DNA of 54,089 nucleotides from Gammaproteobacteria bacterium (GCA_002690725.1 NZFS01000013.1:5559-59647), one strand, 5' to 3'. Counted from the stretch's first letter, positions 17,437-27,005 are shown. Program-made: numbers and translations. The notes: generated by a model not told the origin, from the sequence alone.

Positions 17437-18180
17437 TTAATTAACTAATTGCTCTGAAACCCAACTTAATGACCAATTATGTCCAAGCCTTCTCCCGTTG
17501 TATGTATCAGGTAGTCTAACTACAGTACTTCCTTCAAGATCAATTATTTGGGGGTCATATTTTAGTTCGTTGAATGCTCCATCTAATTCTTTAATTGTTC
17601 TCCATTGAAAGAAATCTACGTTGTCTCTAATACTTTTTGGAGGTGAATAGTCGCATATTTTACTAAAAAGGCTTGACTTTAAAGATGAAGAAATAGGTCC
17701 TGTAAGAGGTCCTGCAACTGAATGGACAATTAATTCCACATCATTTATCCATCTCTCAGGAAACATTGCGACTATCATTGCTCCATAGCTATGCCCCATT
17801 AAGATAACTTTTTTAATATTGTTATTGGTTTCTATAGCTGAGCTGATTTCTTTAAGAAGTTTTAAATAAATATTTTCTGGACATAAATTATCGTTATAAC
17901 GAAAAAATGATACTAAATTTTCAGATGAGTCCAATACAATTAATGGATATATCCATTCATATCCCTGACTATCGCTTCCATGAACTGCAATGAAAAGTGT
18001 ATTTTGAGATTCTGATTTAGCTTCAAGATAATGCAAATCATTGTCAATCGACATTAAGTTTCTTCCACTGTTTAAAACATCGTTTAGATCAAAGTCATTA
18101 ATTGATATATCTGATTTGATAATTGAAGAATTTATAAAAATACTCAAAATAAAATAAAACTTAAAATTGAATTTTTTCAT
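17437..18180 (-). CDS. Exported alpha/beta hydrolase-like protein
   Basis: Predicted exported protein of 247 residues with a signal peptide (about residues 1-23) and an alpha/beta-hydrolase core. The nucleophile elbow is GHSYGA (G-x-S-x-G) within VILMGHSYGAMIVAMFPERW, and LFIAVHGSD is the usual strand before the oxyanion hole. A His near the C-terminus (GHNWSLSWV) could complete the triad. The substrate is unknown. Its ATG overlaps the stop of sbcB by one base, so it is translated from the same message. Confidence 0.75.
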   Translation of the reverse strand: MKKFNFKFYFILSIFINSSIIKSDISINDFDLNDVLNSGRNLMSIDNDLHYLEAKSESQNTLFIAVHGSDSQGYEWIYPLIVLDSSENLVSFFRYNDNLCPENIYLKLLKEISSAIETNNNIKKVILMGHSYGAMIVAMFPERWINDVELIVHSVAGPLTGPISSSLKSSLFSKICDYSPPKSIRDNVDFFQWRTIKELDGAFNELKYDPQIIDLEGSTVVRLPDTYNGRRLGHNWSLSWVSEQLVN

Positions 18181-19580
18181 TATTGATTTTTCATTGATAA
18201 AAGTTTATCTTTTGTAGCCTTAAGAATATTAAGATCTTCTTTTTCTGATGTTTCATCCATAAGCTTTTCAATCTCTTGAAGGGATTTTTCTAAAGAACCC
18301 CACTTACCCTCTGTTTCAATTCTTTCATGAATAAGATCATCGAATCTGGTTTTAATATCATCAGGAATTTCAGCCTGATATTTGCTACAAATTATTCGTT
18401 CTGCTAAAAAACGAAATCTTTCATCTTCAAAATTTCTTGAAATTTTAATTAATTGTTCTAGATTATCTGAAAGGTGAAATTCTTTCATTAAATCCTGATC
18501 TCTATAGGAAGGGAACCCTCCAGAATATATTGTTCCCTCAACATATGCCGGTTCAGGGAAATTCATTATTCTGTCCTCCATGGCTTGAGATACTTTTGTA
18601 AAAAAATCTTTATTTCCATTAACAATATTTGCTCTTCTCTGCAATTCGTCGTGACTAATGTCGAAATGGTTGTTTTTTGTCAGAAGTTTGCTTGAGCATA
18701 TAGGTATCGTTTTATTTATCTTATATTTCTTCAAAGGTAAGTCTCTTCCTCCAGACTGAATTATTTTATTGATCTCAGAAAAATCTAAATCAATAATTTC
18801 TTCAGGATCAAAGCTAAGATCAAAAAAACATATATCATTTGGTCTAGATTTATCAGCCCCACAAATAACAACAGGATATTTAAAAGGATGTCTTCGGTAA
18901 ATTTCTCCTAAAGCGAGAAATTCATTTGAATATAAAAGATTTTTAACGCCCTCTTTTGTGGATATATTAATAAAAGACTCAAACACGTCTGGAATTTTTT
19001 CATTTATGACCTTGCATAAACCTATCATGAATTTACAATCAGAAATAGCATCATGGGCATCACTAACATCTATACCATGTTCATCTGCTAGATGTTCTAA
19101 CTTGATACTCACAGCAGGTCCATCTTCAAATAACGGAATTGATATCTGATCAGAAAAAAAACAACCAATGTTATGAATCATCAACATCAAATCAAGTCTT
19201 CCATTTTGATTTGTATTTGTTATGTAAGGTTCTAAGAGGTTACACCAAAATTGTCTTCTTATTAGTTCTTCATCAAAAGCATGTCCATTGTAAGTAATAA
19301 ATATTGAAGGTGATTCAACACACCATTCCTTCCATTGAGATTGAATATCTTTCATCATTTCATAATGTGAGACATTTGATTTAAAGGAATTGATTTTTTT
19401 ATTTGTTAGCATTGCTTTAGGTTGTGGTATCACCCATGGTAATGGCTTGCAGCCTATATTTTGCTCGTCAATAGTATTTAATAAACTGTCTGTAAAAATT
19501 GATCCACATTGAATAATTTGACTAAAATCCTTATGGATGCCTGTTGTTTCTGTATCGTAAAATATTAGATTATTAGACAA
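18180..19580 (-). CDS. sbcB: Exodeoxyribonuclease I
   Basis: 3'-5' single-strand DNA exonuclease acting in recombination and mismatch repair. 466 residues against 475 in E. coli. The DEDDh core is present: FYDTETTG (Asp9, Glu11), an NGHAFDEELIRRQFW segment, and VSDAHDAISDCKFM with the His and last Asp. KPLPWVIPQPKAMLTNKKI corresponds to the E. coli PxPxAVLITGITP region, and the C-terminal helical domain is complete. It starts 5 bp after the stop of the interrupted acyl-CoA dehydrogenase gene. Confidence 0.93.
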   Translation of the reverse strand: MSNNLIFYDTETTGIHKDFSQIIQCGSIFTDSLLNTIDEQNIGCKPLPWVIPQPKAMLTNKKINSFKSNVSHYEMMKDIQSQWKEWCVESPSIFITYNGHAFDEELIRRQFWCNLLEPYITNTNQNGRLDLMLMIHNIGCFFSDQISIPLFEDGPAVSIKLEHLADEHGIDVSDAHDAISDCKFMIGLCKVINEKIPDVFESFINISTKEGVKNLLYSNEFLALGEIYRRHPFKYPVVICGADKSRPNDICFFDLSFDPEEIIDLDFSEINKIIQSGGRDLPLKKYKINKTIPICSSKLLTKNNHFDISHDELQRRANIVNGNKDFFTKVSQAMEDRIMNFPEPAYVEGTIYSGGFPSYRDQDLMKEFHLSDNLEQLIKISRNFEDERFRFLAERIICSKYQAEIPDDIKTRFDDLIHERIETEGKWGSLEKSLQEIEKLMDETSEKEDLNILKATKDKLLSMKNQ

Positions 19581-19585
19581 ATTCT

Positions 19586-20803
19586 TTAGCTCATATATTT
19601 ACCGAGCTCATATCTTGCTACAGCCCTTCTGTGGACTTCATCTGGACCATCAGCAAGTCTCAGTGTTCTCATATGAGCATACATGGAAGCAAGAGGTGTT
19701 AACTGTGAAACACCTTCCCCTCCATGGATTTGAATTGCTCTATCAATTATTTTTAAAGCAACATTAGGGGCAAAAACTTTAATCTGTGCTATCTCGCTAG
19801 CAGCAACTTTATTTCCAACAGTATCCATTTTTGCAGCAGCGTCTAATGTTAAAAATCTAGCAGCATTAAGTTCAATTCTAGATTCAGCAATATAGTCAAA
19901 ATTTGCTCCAAGTTGAGCTAAATTTTTCCCAAAAGCCACCTTATTTGGATCTATTCCTCTTTTACACATTAGCTCTAAAGCAACTTCTCCAGCACCTATT
20001 GCTCTCATGCAGTGGTGAATACGTCCAGGCCCCAAACGTCCTTGCGCGATCTCAAATCCTCTTCCCTCTCCTAAAAGAAGATTTTCTTTTGGTACTCTTA
20101 CATTAGTAAATTTCATATGCGCGTGTCCATGAGGTGCGTCATCATATCCAAAAACATGCATCATTTGTTTAATTTAAACACCCTCGGTTTCCATGGGAAC
20201 TAGTATCATTGAATGTCTCTGATGTTTAGGGTTATCTGGATTAGTTACACACATGAAAATTAAAATTTTACATCTTGGATCACCTGCACCTGAGGTCCAC
20301 CATTTTTCACCATTAATGACATACTCGTCACCATCTAATACAGCGGTAGCTTGCATATTCGTTGCGTCTGACGAGGCTGTTCCAGGTTCTGTCATACTAA
20401 AGGCAGATCTAATATCACCGTTTAGCAATGGTTTAAGCCATTCCTCTTGGTGACTTTCATTACCATATCTAGCTATAACTTCCATATTTCCCGTATCTGG
20501 CGCACTACAATTCATTGCCTCAGAAGCAATATGAGATTTACCCATTTCTTCTGCAAGATGAGCATATTCGTAATTAGAGAGACCAGCACCAAATTCACTT
20601 TCAGGTAGAAATAAGTTCCACAGTCCTTCAGCTTTTGCTTTCGTTTTTAGTTCATCAATAATTTCTGGATAATGATTCCATCTCTCTGAACCGACTTTAA
20701 TCTGTTCATGAAAAAGATGCTCTTTTGGTAAAACTTCTTCAGACACGAAAGACTTTACCCTTTCTAATAATGAAATTGCTTCAGGTTTTAGTTCAGGCAT
20801 CAT
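19586..20803 (-). pseudogene. Acyl-CoA dehydrogenase interrupted by one in-frame TAA
   Basis: The two parts (209 and about 195 residues) are in the same frame and together equal one full acyl-CoA dehydrogenase of about 405 residues. N-terminal part: [64 protein letters not shown]. Then a TAA at 20174-20176, followed by [19 protein letters not shown] and the FAD/CoA-binding C-terminal half with [16 protein letters not shown] and [18 protein letters not shown]. Relatives read GVKI here, so a single A-to-T change of a Lys codon (AAA to TAA) explains the break. The whole reading frame is otherwise intact, so the lesion is recent, polymorphic or an error. Divergent from a LysR-type gene, its probable regulator. 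Confidence 0.85.
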
Positions 20804-20847
20804 TGGCTTAATCCCCCGTTATATCAAAAATTTTGTTACTATTATAA

Positions 20848-20863
20848 ATACTATGAATAGTAT
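20848..20863. promoter_or_regulatory. Candidate LysR-type operator
   Basis: ATACTA (20848-20853) and TAGTAT (20858-20863) form a perfect palindrome around TGAA. It lies between the divergent acyl-CoA dehydrogenase (start 20803) and LysR-type gene (start 20963). The ATAC-N8-GTAT form resembles LysR boxes (ATAC-N7-GTAT) with one extra base. Confidence 0.45.
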
Positions 20864-20962
20864 ATTTACTACAATTAACTATAATAGCTTTATGTTTTGT
20901 ACAAATCCATAAACATTTATTGATAAATAAAACATATTAAAGTGATTATCGAGGTTATATAA

Positions 20963-21865
20963 ATGAAAATAAGTTCTTTTGATCTAAACCTTTTCGTAAT
21001 ATTAAATGCTATATATACCGAAGGAAGCCTTACAAAGGCTGCTGAAGTAGTTGGTATTACTCAGCCCGCAGTTAGTAATGCTTTATCGAGATTAAGAGAG
21101 AAGTTTAATGATGAACTTTTTGTTAGAACTGGTTCAGGCATGGTCCCAACTCAAAAAACTGAGAACATGATTCAGGACGTTCAAAATGCACTTACATTAA
21201 TCCAGCAAAGTGTGAATGAACCAGATACATTTGATCACTCTTCTACAAAAAGAAATTTTAAACTCTCATTAGGAGATGTTTCTGAAGGACGTGTTTTGCC
21301 TTTCATTATGAAAGAAATATACGAAGAGTCTCCAAATATTTCAATTGGTAGCTATGCTTATTTAAGAAATGATCAGGTACATGCCCTATCTACAAATAAT
21401 CTTGATTTTGTTGTAGACCCAATCATACCTAGATCTGATGAAATAAATTCATTGAAGGTATTTGAAGATGACTTTGTTGTAATGCATAGAGATGGCCATG
21501 ATTTAGCATCAAATAATAATCCAACAGTTGACGATATTCTTGAACAAAAACATTTACATGTTTCAGGAAGAAAAAGAGGACTCCATCTGATAGATGTTGA
21601 ATTAGACAAGATTGGCTATAGAAGAAAGGTTGCTTTGAGGTGTCAGCACTTTTTAATTGCTCCAACAATCATCCAATCAACAGATCTTGTGTTAATGGGA
21701 ACAAGAAGTTTTGCAAACAGAAATAGTCTTCCCTATGTTGAAATACCAATTGAGATTCCATCAATGGAGTACTTCTTAATATGGCATAAAAGCGATGAAG
21801 GTGATGGCGGCCATAATTGGATGAAAGATCTTATTATTAGAGCTTTTAAAGACGCACAAAGATAA
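20963..21865 (+). CDS. LysR-family transcriptional regulator
   Basis: 300 residues. The N-terminal winged helix-turn-helix is clear: FDLNLFVILNAIYTEGSLTK, then AAEVVGITQPAVSNALSRLR and FNDELFVRTGSGMVPT. The effector-binding domain (about residues 95-295) has the periplasmic-binding-protein-like fold with no feature that reveals the ligand; in sequence style it resembles the NodD/PcpR-like branch. Divergent from the interrupted acyl-CoA dehydrogenase, so an acyl-CoA or fatty-acid-derived signal is plausible but inferred. The stop is 1 bp from that of the convergent SDR gene. Confidence 0.92.
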   Translation: MKISSFDLNLFVILNAIYTEGSLTKAAEVVGITQPAVSNALSRLREKFNDELFVRTGSGMVPTQKTENMIQDVQNALTLIQQSVNEPDTFDHSSTKRNFKLSLGDVSEGRVLPFIMKEIYEESPNISIGSYAYLRNDQVHALSTNNLDFVVDPIIPRSDEINSLKVFEDDFVVMHRDGHDLASNNNPTVDDILEQKHLHVSGRKRGLHLIDVELDKIGYRRKVALRCQHFLIAPTIIQSTDLVLMGTRSFANRNSLPYVEIPIEIPSMEYFLIWHKSDEGDGGHNWMKDLIIRAFKDAQR

Positions 21866-21866
21866 A

Positions 21867-22664
21867 TCAACTTAGATTGTGGTTTGCCGTTTTTACGATT
21901 CCTCCATCTGATGTTATAGTCTCACCGACTGTGTACGCGCCTGCTCTGGAGCATAAGAAAATTGCTAATCCCGCCATATCTTCTGGAGTACCTACTCTTT
22001 TTCTTGGATTTCTCTTTGCGATCTCTGTATAGTCATGGTTTACAGCAGATCCAAGCATATTGCTAGGATAAGGCCCTGGGGCAATAGCATTTACTAAAAT
22101 ATTTTCATTGACCAATTTAGCCGCTAAAACTCTAGTTAAATGATGAACAGCTGCTTTTGATGCGCCATATGAATAAGTTTCCATCGATGGAACATTTAAT
22201 CCATCAATTGAACCTATATTAATTATCCTAGATGGATCTGATTCAGTAGCTTTTTGTGAAAGTAAGTTTTTAAATTTTTGAGTTAAAAAAAATATTGACT
22301 TTACGTTGAGGTCCATTACTTTGTCCCAACCTTTCTCTGAGAAGCTTTCAAGTGGTTCTCCCCATGCAGCCCCTGCATTATTTATTAAAAAATCAATGCC
22401 TGATTCATTTTTTTCTACAGAATTATAAAATTCATCAATTCCTTCGCTCGTGCTAAGATCACATGGAATTGCAATACACTCTGCTTCATATTTTTCTGAT
22501 AACTCATTTGCTTTTTCAATTAATGCTGGTGCTTTCCTTGCAGAAATATAGACTTTTACTCCATTAGCAAGAAAGCCAGCAGTGATCATCTCTCCAATTC
22601 CTCTTGACCCTCCGGTAACGACTGCGACTTTATTTTCAACGTTAAATAAATCATTGATTTTCAT
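21867..22664 (-). CDS. Short-chain dehydrogenase/reductase (SDR)
   Basis: NAD(P)-dependent oxidoreductase of the classical SDR family, 265 residues. The Rossmann motif TGGSRGIG, the NNAGAAWGEP motif, the catalytic Ser in INIGSIDG and the YSYGASK Tyr/Lys pair are all present, as is the PGPYPSNM segment. The substrate is not determined; the style is that of 3-oxoacyl-ACP reductase-like or RhlG-like enzymes, and proximity to an acyl-CoA dehydrogenase and its regulator suggests lipid or acyl metabolism. Confidence 0.9.
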   Translation of the reverse strand: MKINDLFNVENKVAVVTGGSRGIGEMITAGFLANGVKVYISARKAPALIEKANELSEKYEAECIAIPCDLSTSEGIDEFYNSVEKNESGIDFLINNAGAAWGEPLESFSEKGWDKVMDLNVKSIFFLTQKFKNLLSQKATESDPSRIINIGSIDGLNVPSMETYSYGASKAAVHHLTRVLAAKLVNENILVNAIAPGPYPSNMLGSAVNHDYTEIAKRNPRKRVGTPEDMAGLAIFLCSRAGAYTVGETITSDGGIVKTANHNLS

Positions 22665-22754
22665 AATTTCTAACCTCAGTACAAATGTTAATTATATTGT
22701 ATTGTGAATAAACAAACATAATCTATTTAATTGATAACTAAGGTAAAATAAAGC

Positions 22755-23705
22755 ATGGATTTTCTAGTAAATTTCCTTTTATTAGGCTTGTCTCTTTCTA
22801 TCTTGATTTGGGGAGCAGATAAATTTATTGATAATTCCTCAATTATTGCAAAAAAACTTGGCATTAATGAGCTTACAATTGGTCTTACGGTTGTTGCTCT
22901 GGGCACTTCTGCTCCAAAAATATTTGTAGGAATTTCATCAATTATTAATAGCACTGAAGTATTAGCTATGGGAGCTGTAGTCGGATCAAATATTTCAAAT
23001 ATTGCTCTTATCTTTGGTGTCTCTTGTATTGGTATAACTTTAAAGCCACATAAGACAAAATTTATTCAATTCATTCCTTTCCTATTGTCAGCCTTGTTGC
23101 TTGGCTATGCTTTATATGATCTTAAAATAAGCTCTATAGAAAGCATTTTGATGCTAATAGTTTTTATTTATTTTTTATTTGTGATATTTAAAAACAAATC
23201 TTCAGAAGTGTTGACATCAAATATTTTGCCATCTGGTGGTAATTCGATTTATCTGTCAGCTATGTTATTTATTGGTTTGATTGCACTCATAGTTGGCTCA
23301 AATTATGCAGTCATATATGCTGAAAAGATTGCCATACTTTTAAATATACCTGAGGTGATAATAGGTTTGACAATAATTGCTATAGGGACCAGTTTACCTG
23401 AATTAGCTGCAACAATAAGTGCAGTTTTAAAAAATAAAACAGATATGGTTGTTGGAAATGTAATTGGGTCTAATGTTTTAAATATTACTTTAGTAGTTCC
23501 AATAATTGGATTATTTTCAAATGCTCAACTCGATCAAATGCTCTTTGAAAGAGATTATTTAATAATGATTGTTTTAAGTATTCTTTTTACTATTTTTGCA
23601 ATTCGCTTTATGAATACTGCATCAATTAATTTTATACGTTTAATAGGTTTTTTATTAGTTTTTGGATATATAGGATATATCCTACGCCTAAGTGGGCTGG
23701 CCTAG
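22755..23705 (+). CDS. Ca2+:cation antiporter (CaCA) family protein, YrbG-like
   Basis: Membrane exchanger of the Na+/Ca2+ exchanger superfamily, 316 residues, about ten hydrophobic segments in two inverted halves. Both alpha repeats are seen: LTVVALGTSAPK with GAVVGSNISNIALIFG, and IAIGTSLPELAAT with VGNVIGSNVLNITLVV. In the first repeat the motif reads GTSAPK where family members have GTS-x-PE, so the ion-binding Glu is replaced by Lys (codon AAA at 22916-22918). The second repeat keeps its Glu. Transport of Ca2+ is therefore uncertain. The 3' end overlaps the convergent DUF4345-like gene by 18 bp. Confidence 0.85.
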   Translation: MDFLVNFLLLGLSLSILIWGADKFIDNSSIIAKKLGINELTIGLTVVALGTSAPKIFVGISSIINSTEVLAMGAVVGSNISNIALIFGVSCIGITLKPHKTKFIQFIPFLLSALLLGYALYDLKISSIESILMLIVFIYFLFVIFKNKSSEVLTSNILPSGGNSIYLSAMLFIGLIALIVGSNYAVIYAEKIAILLNIPEVIIGLTIIAIGTSLPELAATISAVLKNKTDMVVGNVIGSNVLNITLVVPIIGLFSNAQLDQMLFERDYLIMIVLSILFTIFAIRFMNTASINFIRLIGFLLVFGYIGYILRLSGLA

Positions 23706-24110
23706 CTTTTTTGGTAAGTACAAAAGAATTATGCCAATTATAAATGCTGAAATCTCAAATATAAAATAAGAATTGTAAAAACCTGGTGTTGTAGGCAATA
23801 ACGAAAATATTACTCTTCCGAATGCGATAGAACCGACAAGAAAAGTAATAAATTTTATTGAAAAAATACCAATATTTTTTTTAAAAATTCCTACTAAACA
23901 CATAAGTCCAATACACAAGTTCAAGCCTCCATAAATACCAGCTATCTCTGAATATCCCAGTGGGGATGTAACTGATAATCCAACAGCATTTAAAAAACTA
24001 GGATATCCAAGTTCAAGAGCTCCAATTAATGGATCAAATATGGCCCATACACCTATAAGAAAATAGACAAAGGCCATAAAAAATAAATATAGTCTTATTA
24101 ACCAAATCAA
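23688..24110 (-). CDS. DUF4345-like four-helix membrane protein
   Basis: Membrane protein of 140 residues with four hydrophobic segments. Layout and the GVWAIFDPLIGALELGYPS, EIAGIYGGLNLCIGLMCLVG and GSIAFGRVIFSL stretches fit the DUF4345 family, whose function is unknown. It stands alone, overlapping the convergent CaCA gene at its 3' end, and is divergent from the thioredoxin-like gene with 33 bp between starts. A related-looking protein is at 29690-30091. Confidence 0.65.
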   Translation of the reverse strand: MIWLIRLYLFFMAFVYFLIGVWAIFDPLIGALELGYPSFLNAVGLSVTSPLGYSEIAGIYGGLNLCIGLMCLVGIFKKNIGIFSIKFITFLVGSIAFGRVIFSLLPTTPGFYNSYFIFEISAFIIGIILLYLPKKLGQPT

Positions 24111-24143
24111 CTTATATTCCCCGTGTTTTTGAAATAAAATAAT

Positions 24144-24647
24144 ATGATTATGAGTTTAGCCAAATATTTAAAGATTTCATACTTATTTTTATATTGTATG
24201 AATATCCAAGGAGATATTATGCTCAATGATGATGACAAACTAGCAACGCCTCTTCCTCTTCCGTATGATGGAAAAATTTATAGCATAGGTGAGCTTAATG
24301 ATTTTGTAAGTGGATCGATAGCTTCAGGAAAGCAGCCAATAATTATTTTTGGAGCTAATTGGTGCCCAGACTGCAGAATATTCTCTGGAACAATGGATAT
24401 TCCTAAGATAAGCAAATTCATAGATAAAAAATTTAATATTCTTTATATAGACGTCTTAAGATACGAGATTAATATGCAATTAATGGAAGAATACGGTATA
24501 CCGTCAGAAGAAGGCATTCCAAGAGTACTTGTATTTGATAAAGATAAAAACGTTATTAATAATTCAAATACAACTGAGTGGAGGACTGCCAGAGATAGGA
24601 CTTCTCAAGAGATATTTAATTTTTTTCAAGATATGTCTATTAACTGA
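24144..24647 (+). CDS. Exported thioredoxin-fold protein (WCPDC)
   Basis: 167 residues with an N-terminal hydrophobic segment (about residues 8-22, probably a signal peptide or anchor), then a thioredoxin domain: PIIIFGANWCPDCRIFSG with the active-site C-x-x-C, FNILYIDVLRYE and cis-Pro region EEGIPRVLVFDKD. A periplasmic thiol reductase or isomerase-like role is likely. An alternative ATG at 24150 would give nearly the same protein; ATGs further in (24198, 24219) would remove the leader. Confidence 0.75.
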   Translation: MIMSLAKYLKISYLFLYCMNIQGDIMLNDDDKLATPLPLPYDGKIYSIGELNDFVSGSIASGKQPIIIFGANWCPDCRIFSGTMDIPKISKFIDKKFNILYIDVLRYEINMQLMEEYGIPSEEGIPRVLVFDKDKNVINNSNTTEWRTARDRTSQEIFNFFQDMSIN

Positions 24648-24654
24648 TAGTTAA

Positions 24655-25929
24655 TTAATCAAATTGTTCTTTTGCACTAGCAAATATTAAATAAAAGGTT
24701 CCACCAAAAGTTAGAATTCCAACACAAATATAAAAAATAGAATTCCAAGTATCTGTAATCTCTAAAACATATCCAGCAACAATTGGACTTAGAATTGCGG
24801 CAACCATGCCTATACTTCCTGAAATACCTACCAGAGATCCTGTATATTTTGGGCCTAGATCAGCATGATTCACTCCAAATCCACCAGCACAAATACCGGA
24901 ACAGATATTTATAAGACATAACAAAATTATGACATTTATGAGAGAGTCCTCTAGAGAAATTAAATATAAAAAAATTGCAGAGCCAAAAAAACCTATCGAA
25001 TTGACACTTTTACGAACCTTTAAAATACCATAGCCATTTTTGATCAAATTATCTGCTAAATAACCTCCAAGAATTAATGAGATCATTGAAACAAGACTTG
25101 GAATTAAAATAGAGTATATAAAAATATTTGAACCGAGGTCTATTCCCATCCCACCCTGAGCCACAGGAGCATTTATGTATTTTGGTAAGTATGAAAGAAA
25201 TGTATATAAAGACCAATTATTGCAAAAAGTAGCAATTGCGATTGCCATAAAAGGAGTATTTCTGAATAATCTCAATAAAGGTATTTTAGGAGCTGTTTCT
25301 TTGGAGGGAGCTTCAGATTTAATAATAATTAATTCGTCTTTAGAAATATACTTATTATCCTCTGGATAAGAAGTCACTATTTTATTCCAAAAGAAATACC
25401 AAAAAACTCCTACTAAGCCAAATGAATAGAATACCCACTCCCAAGAATAGTTGGCTATTATTAGTGCGGCAACTGCAAATCCAAACAATGTACCAGCAGC
25501 AATGCCACTGTTTGTAAATCCAACTGCTCTTGTTCTTTCTTTAAATGGTATCCATCTAGCATAAATTGAGTGCCATGATGGAAACGTAACTCCTTCGCCT
25601 AGTCCCATTAAAATTCTTACTAGAATTAGCCACCACAGACCTTGATATGCAAACAATGGTGTAATTATTGTAAATAATGACCATATCAATAATGCATATC
25701 CAAGAACTTTTTTCCCGCCATACTTATCAGCAAGATATCCACCAACTGTCATAGTAATCATATAACCAAAATAAAATGATCCTAAAATAATTCCAACTTG
25801 TGACTCCGACCATCCAAATTGCTCCTGCATTGGAATGATGGCTACAGAAATATTTACTCTATCTATATAACAAATAAATACTGCTAGAAAAGATAAGAAG
25901 ACAACTTTGAATCTATAAGGAATGATCAT
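24655..25929 (-). CDS. MFS transporter, anion:cation symporter (ACS/SLC17-like) family
   Basis: Major facilitator of 424 residues with 12 hydrophobic segments. YIDRVNISVAIIPMQ in helix 1, GYLADKYGGKKVLGYALLIW between helices 2 and 3 and LVRILMGLGEGVTFPSWHSI in helix 4 are characteristic of the ACS (SLC17-like) family, which moves organic anions such as hexuronates or phosphate esters in symport. It follows the GH16 gene by 46 bp in the same direction, so it may import the sugar (or sugar acid) released by that enzyme. The sugar assignment is inference. Confidence 0.88.
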   Translation of the reverse strand: MIIPYRFKVVFLSFLAVFICYIDRVNISVAIIPMQEQFGWSESQVGIILGSFYFGYMITMTVGGYLADKYGGKKVLGYALLIWSLFTIITPLFAYQGLWWLILVRILMGLGEGVTFPSWHSIYARWIPFKERTRAVGFTNSGIAAGTLFGFAVAALIIANYSWEWVFYSFGLVGVFWYFFWNKIVTSYPEDNKYISKDELIIIKSEAPSKETAPKIPLLRLFRNTPFMAIAIATFCNNWSLYTFLSYLPKYINAPVAQGGMGIDLGSNIFIYSILIPSLVSMISLILGGYLADNLIKNGYGILKVRKSVNSIGFFGSAIFLYLISLEDSLINVIILLCLINICSGICAGGFGVNHADLGPKYTGSLVGISGSIGMVAAILSPIVAGYVLEITDTWNSIFYICVGILTFGGTFYLIFASAKEQFD

Positions 25930-25975
25930 TTTTGTAATTATAGTTGATACATATAATGCTTGCTTAATAAGAGTT

Positions 25976-26953
25976 TTAGAGAGTTTCGTATTCTATCCAA
26001 TCAATAATGAATCTATGTTTGTCAGGGTCTGACTTGTTAGAGCATTTCTCATCATTACAGAAGGAATTTTTATTTACTAAATAGTCATCATATTTACCTC
26101 CAACAGCAACATTTAAAATCATGTAGTATTCTCTATTAAAAGGATATTCATATTTATTGAATTCTTTATTACTTGAATCGACAATAAAATATGGTTGCTC
26201 AGAATTATCAAGATAAAAAGATATTGAGTTCTCTTTCCATATTAATGTTATAGAGTGAAATTTGTCTTGAAATCTAACGTGAGGAGGTATTAAGGCTTCA
26301 CCAACAAGAGTAGACTTTTTATCCCATCTTTTACCAAAATGTAAAGCAGAGCTGGAAATATTTGATATTCGCCCCCTGTTTTCAAGAATGTCGATTTCAC
26401 CGCCTTTTGGCCATTTAACATTATCTACAGGCATCATCCAAAAAGCAGGCCAAAAACCAGTTCCTTTAGGAACTTTAAAGCAAATTGATATTTTTGAAGG
26501 AAAGGAAAAAATTTTTAAATTCTTTGTATTTATTCTTGCTGAAGTAAAGTTATAGCTGCTTTCACTTTTGCTAATTCGTGACCTTTTATCTTTATATATG
26601 GGTTGGATTTTTAGAAATCCGTTTTCAATTAAAAGATTTTTTGAAATATTTAAATTTTTATTATCATGAGATGGTTTAGTGTAGTACTGAAGTTCTCCAT
26701 TACCCCATCCACTAATATATTTTCTTCCATCATAAAACCCATTTGTTGTAGAGTAATGCCAAGTGTTTGACGAGAGGCTATTTTCGTTAAATTCTTCGGA
26801 CCATATTAAGTCTTCTTTTTTTGCCCTTTCCTTGCAATATGACAATTTATCTTTGGAATAAGACTCTAAGTTAACTAAAGAGGTCTGAACAATATCATCA
26901 TTTTCAGAAATAATATTTAAGGGAAAAACTAACAATATAAAAAGATATATCAT
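25976..26953 (-). CDS. Secreted GH16 beta-glucanase (laminarinase-like)
   Basis: Glycoside hydrolase family 16, retaining endo-beta-glucanase fold. A signal peptide spans about residues 1-16. The catalytic E-x-D-x-x-E is EIDILE (Glu186 nucleophile, Asp188, Glu191 acid/base), preceded by GTGFWPAFWMMP and, earlier, WSEEFNENSLSSNTWHY and GWGNGELQYYT, which are typical of beta-1,3(4)-glucanases acting on laminarin. 325 residues, a single catalytic domain without a binding module. It lies downstream of a TonB receptor and upstream of an MFS transporter, consistent with degradation of algal storage glucan. Confidence 0.92.
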   Translation of the reverse strand: MIYLFILLVFPLNIISENDDIVQTSLVNLESYSKDKLSYCKERAKKEDLIWSEEFNENSLSSNTWHYSTTNGFYDGRKYISGWGNGELQYYTKPSHDNKNLNISKNLLIENGFLKIQPIYKDKRSRISKSESSYNFTSARINTKNLKIFSFPSKISICFKVPKGTGFWPAFWMMPVDNVKWPKGGEIDILENRGRISNISSSALHFGKRWDKKSTLVGEALIPPHVRFQDKFHSITLIWKENSISFYLDNSEQPYFIVDSSNKEFNKYEYPFNREYYMILNVAVGGKYDDYLVNKNSFCNDEKCSNKSDPDKHRFIIDWIEYETL

Positions 26954-26984
26954 TTAATAATTCTAATAACTCTTTTAAAAAGAA

Positions 26985-27005
26985 TGAAGGGATAAAATCC
27001 CTTCA
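26985..27005 (-). terminator. Terminator after the TonB receptor gene
   Basis: TGAAGGGAT (26985-26993) pairs with ATCCCTTCA (26997-27005), a 9-bp stem with an AAA loop. On the minus strand it is followed by TTCTTTTT. It lies 15 bp after the receptor stop (27020), so GH16 and MFS expression needs read-through or their own promoter. Confidence 0.7.
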
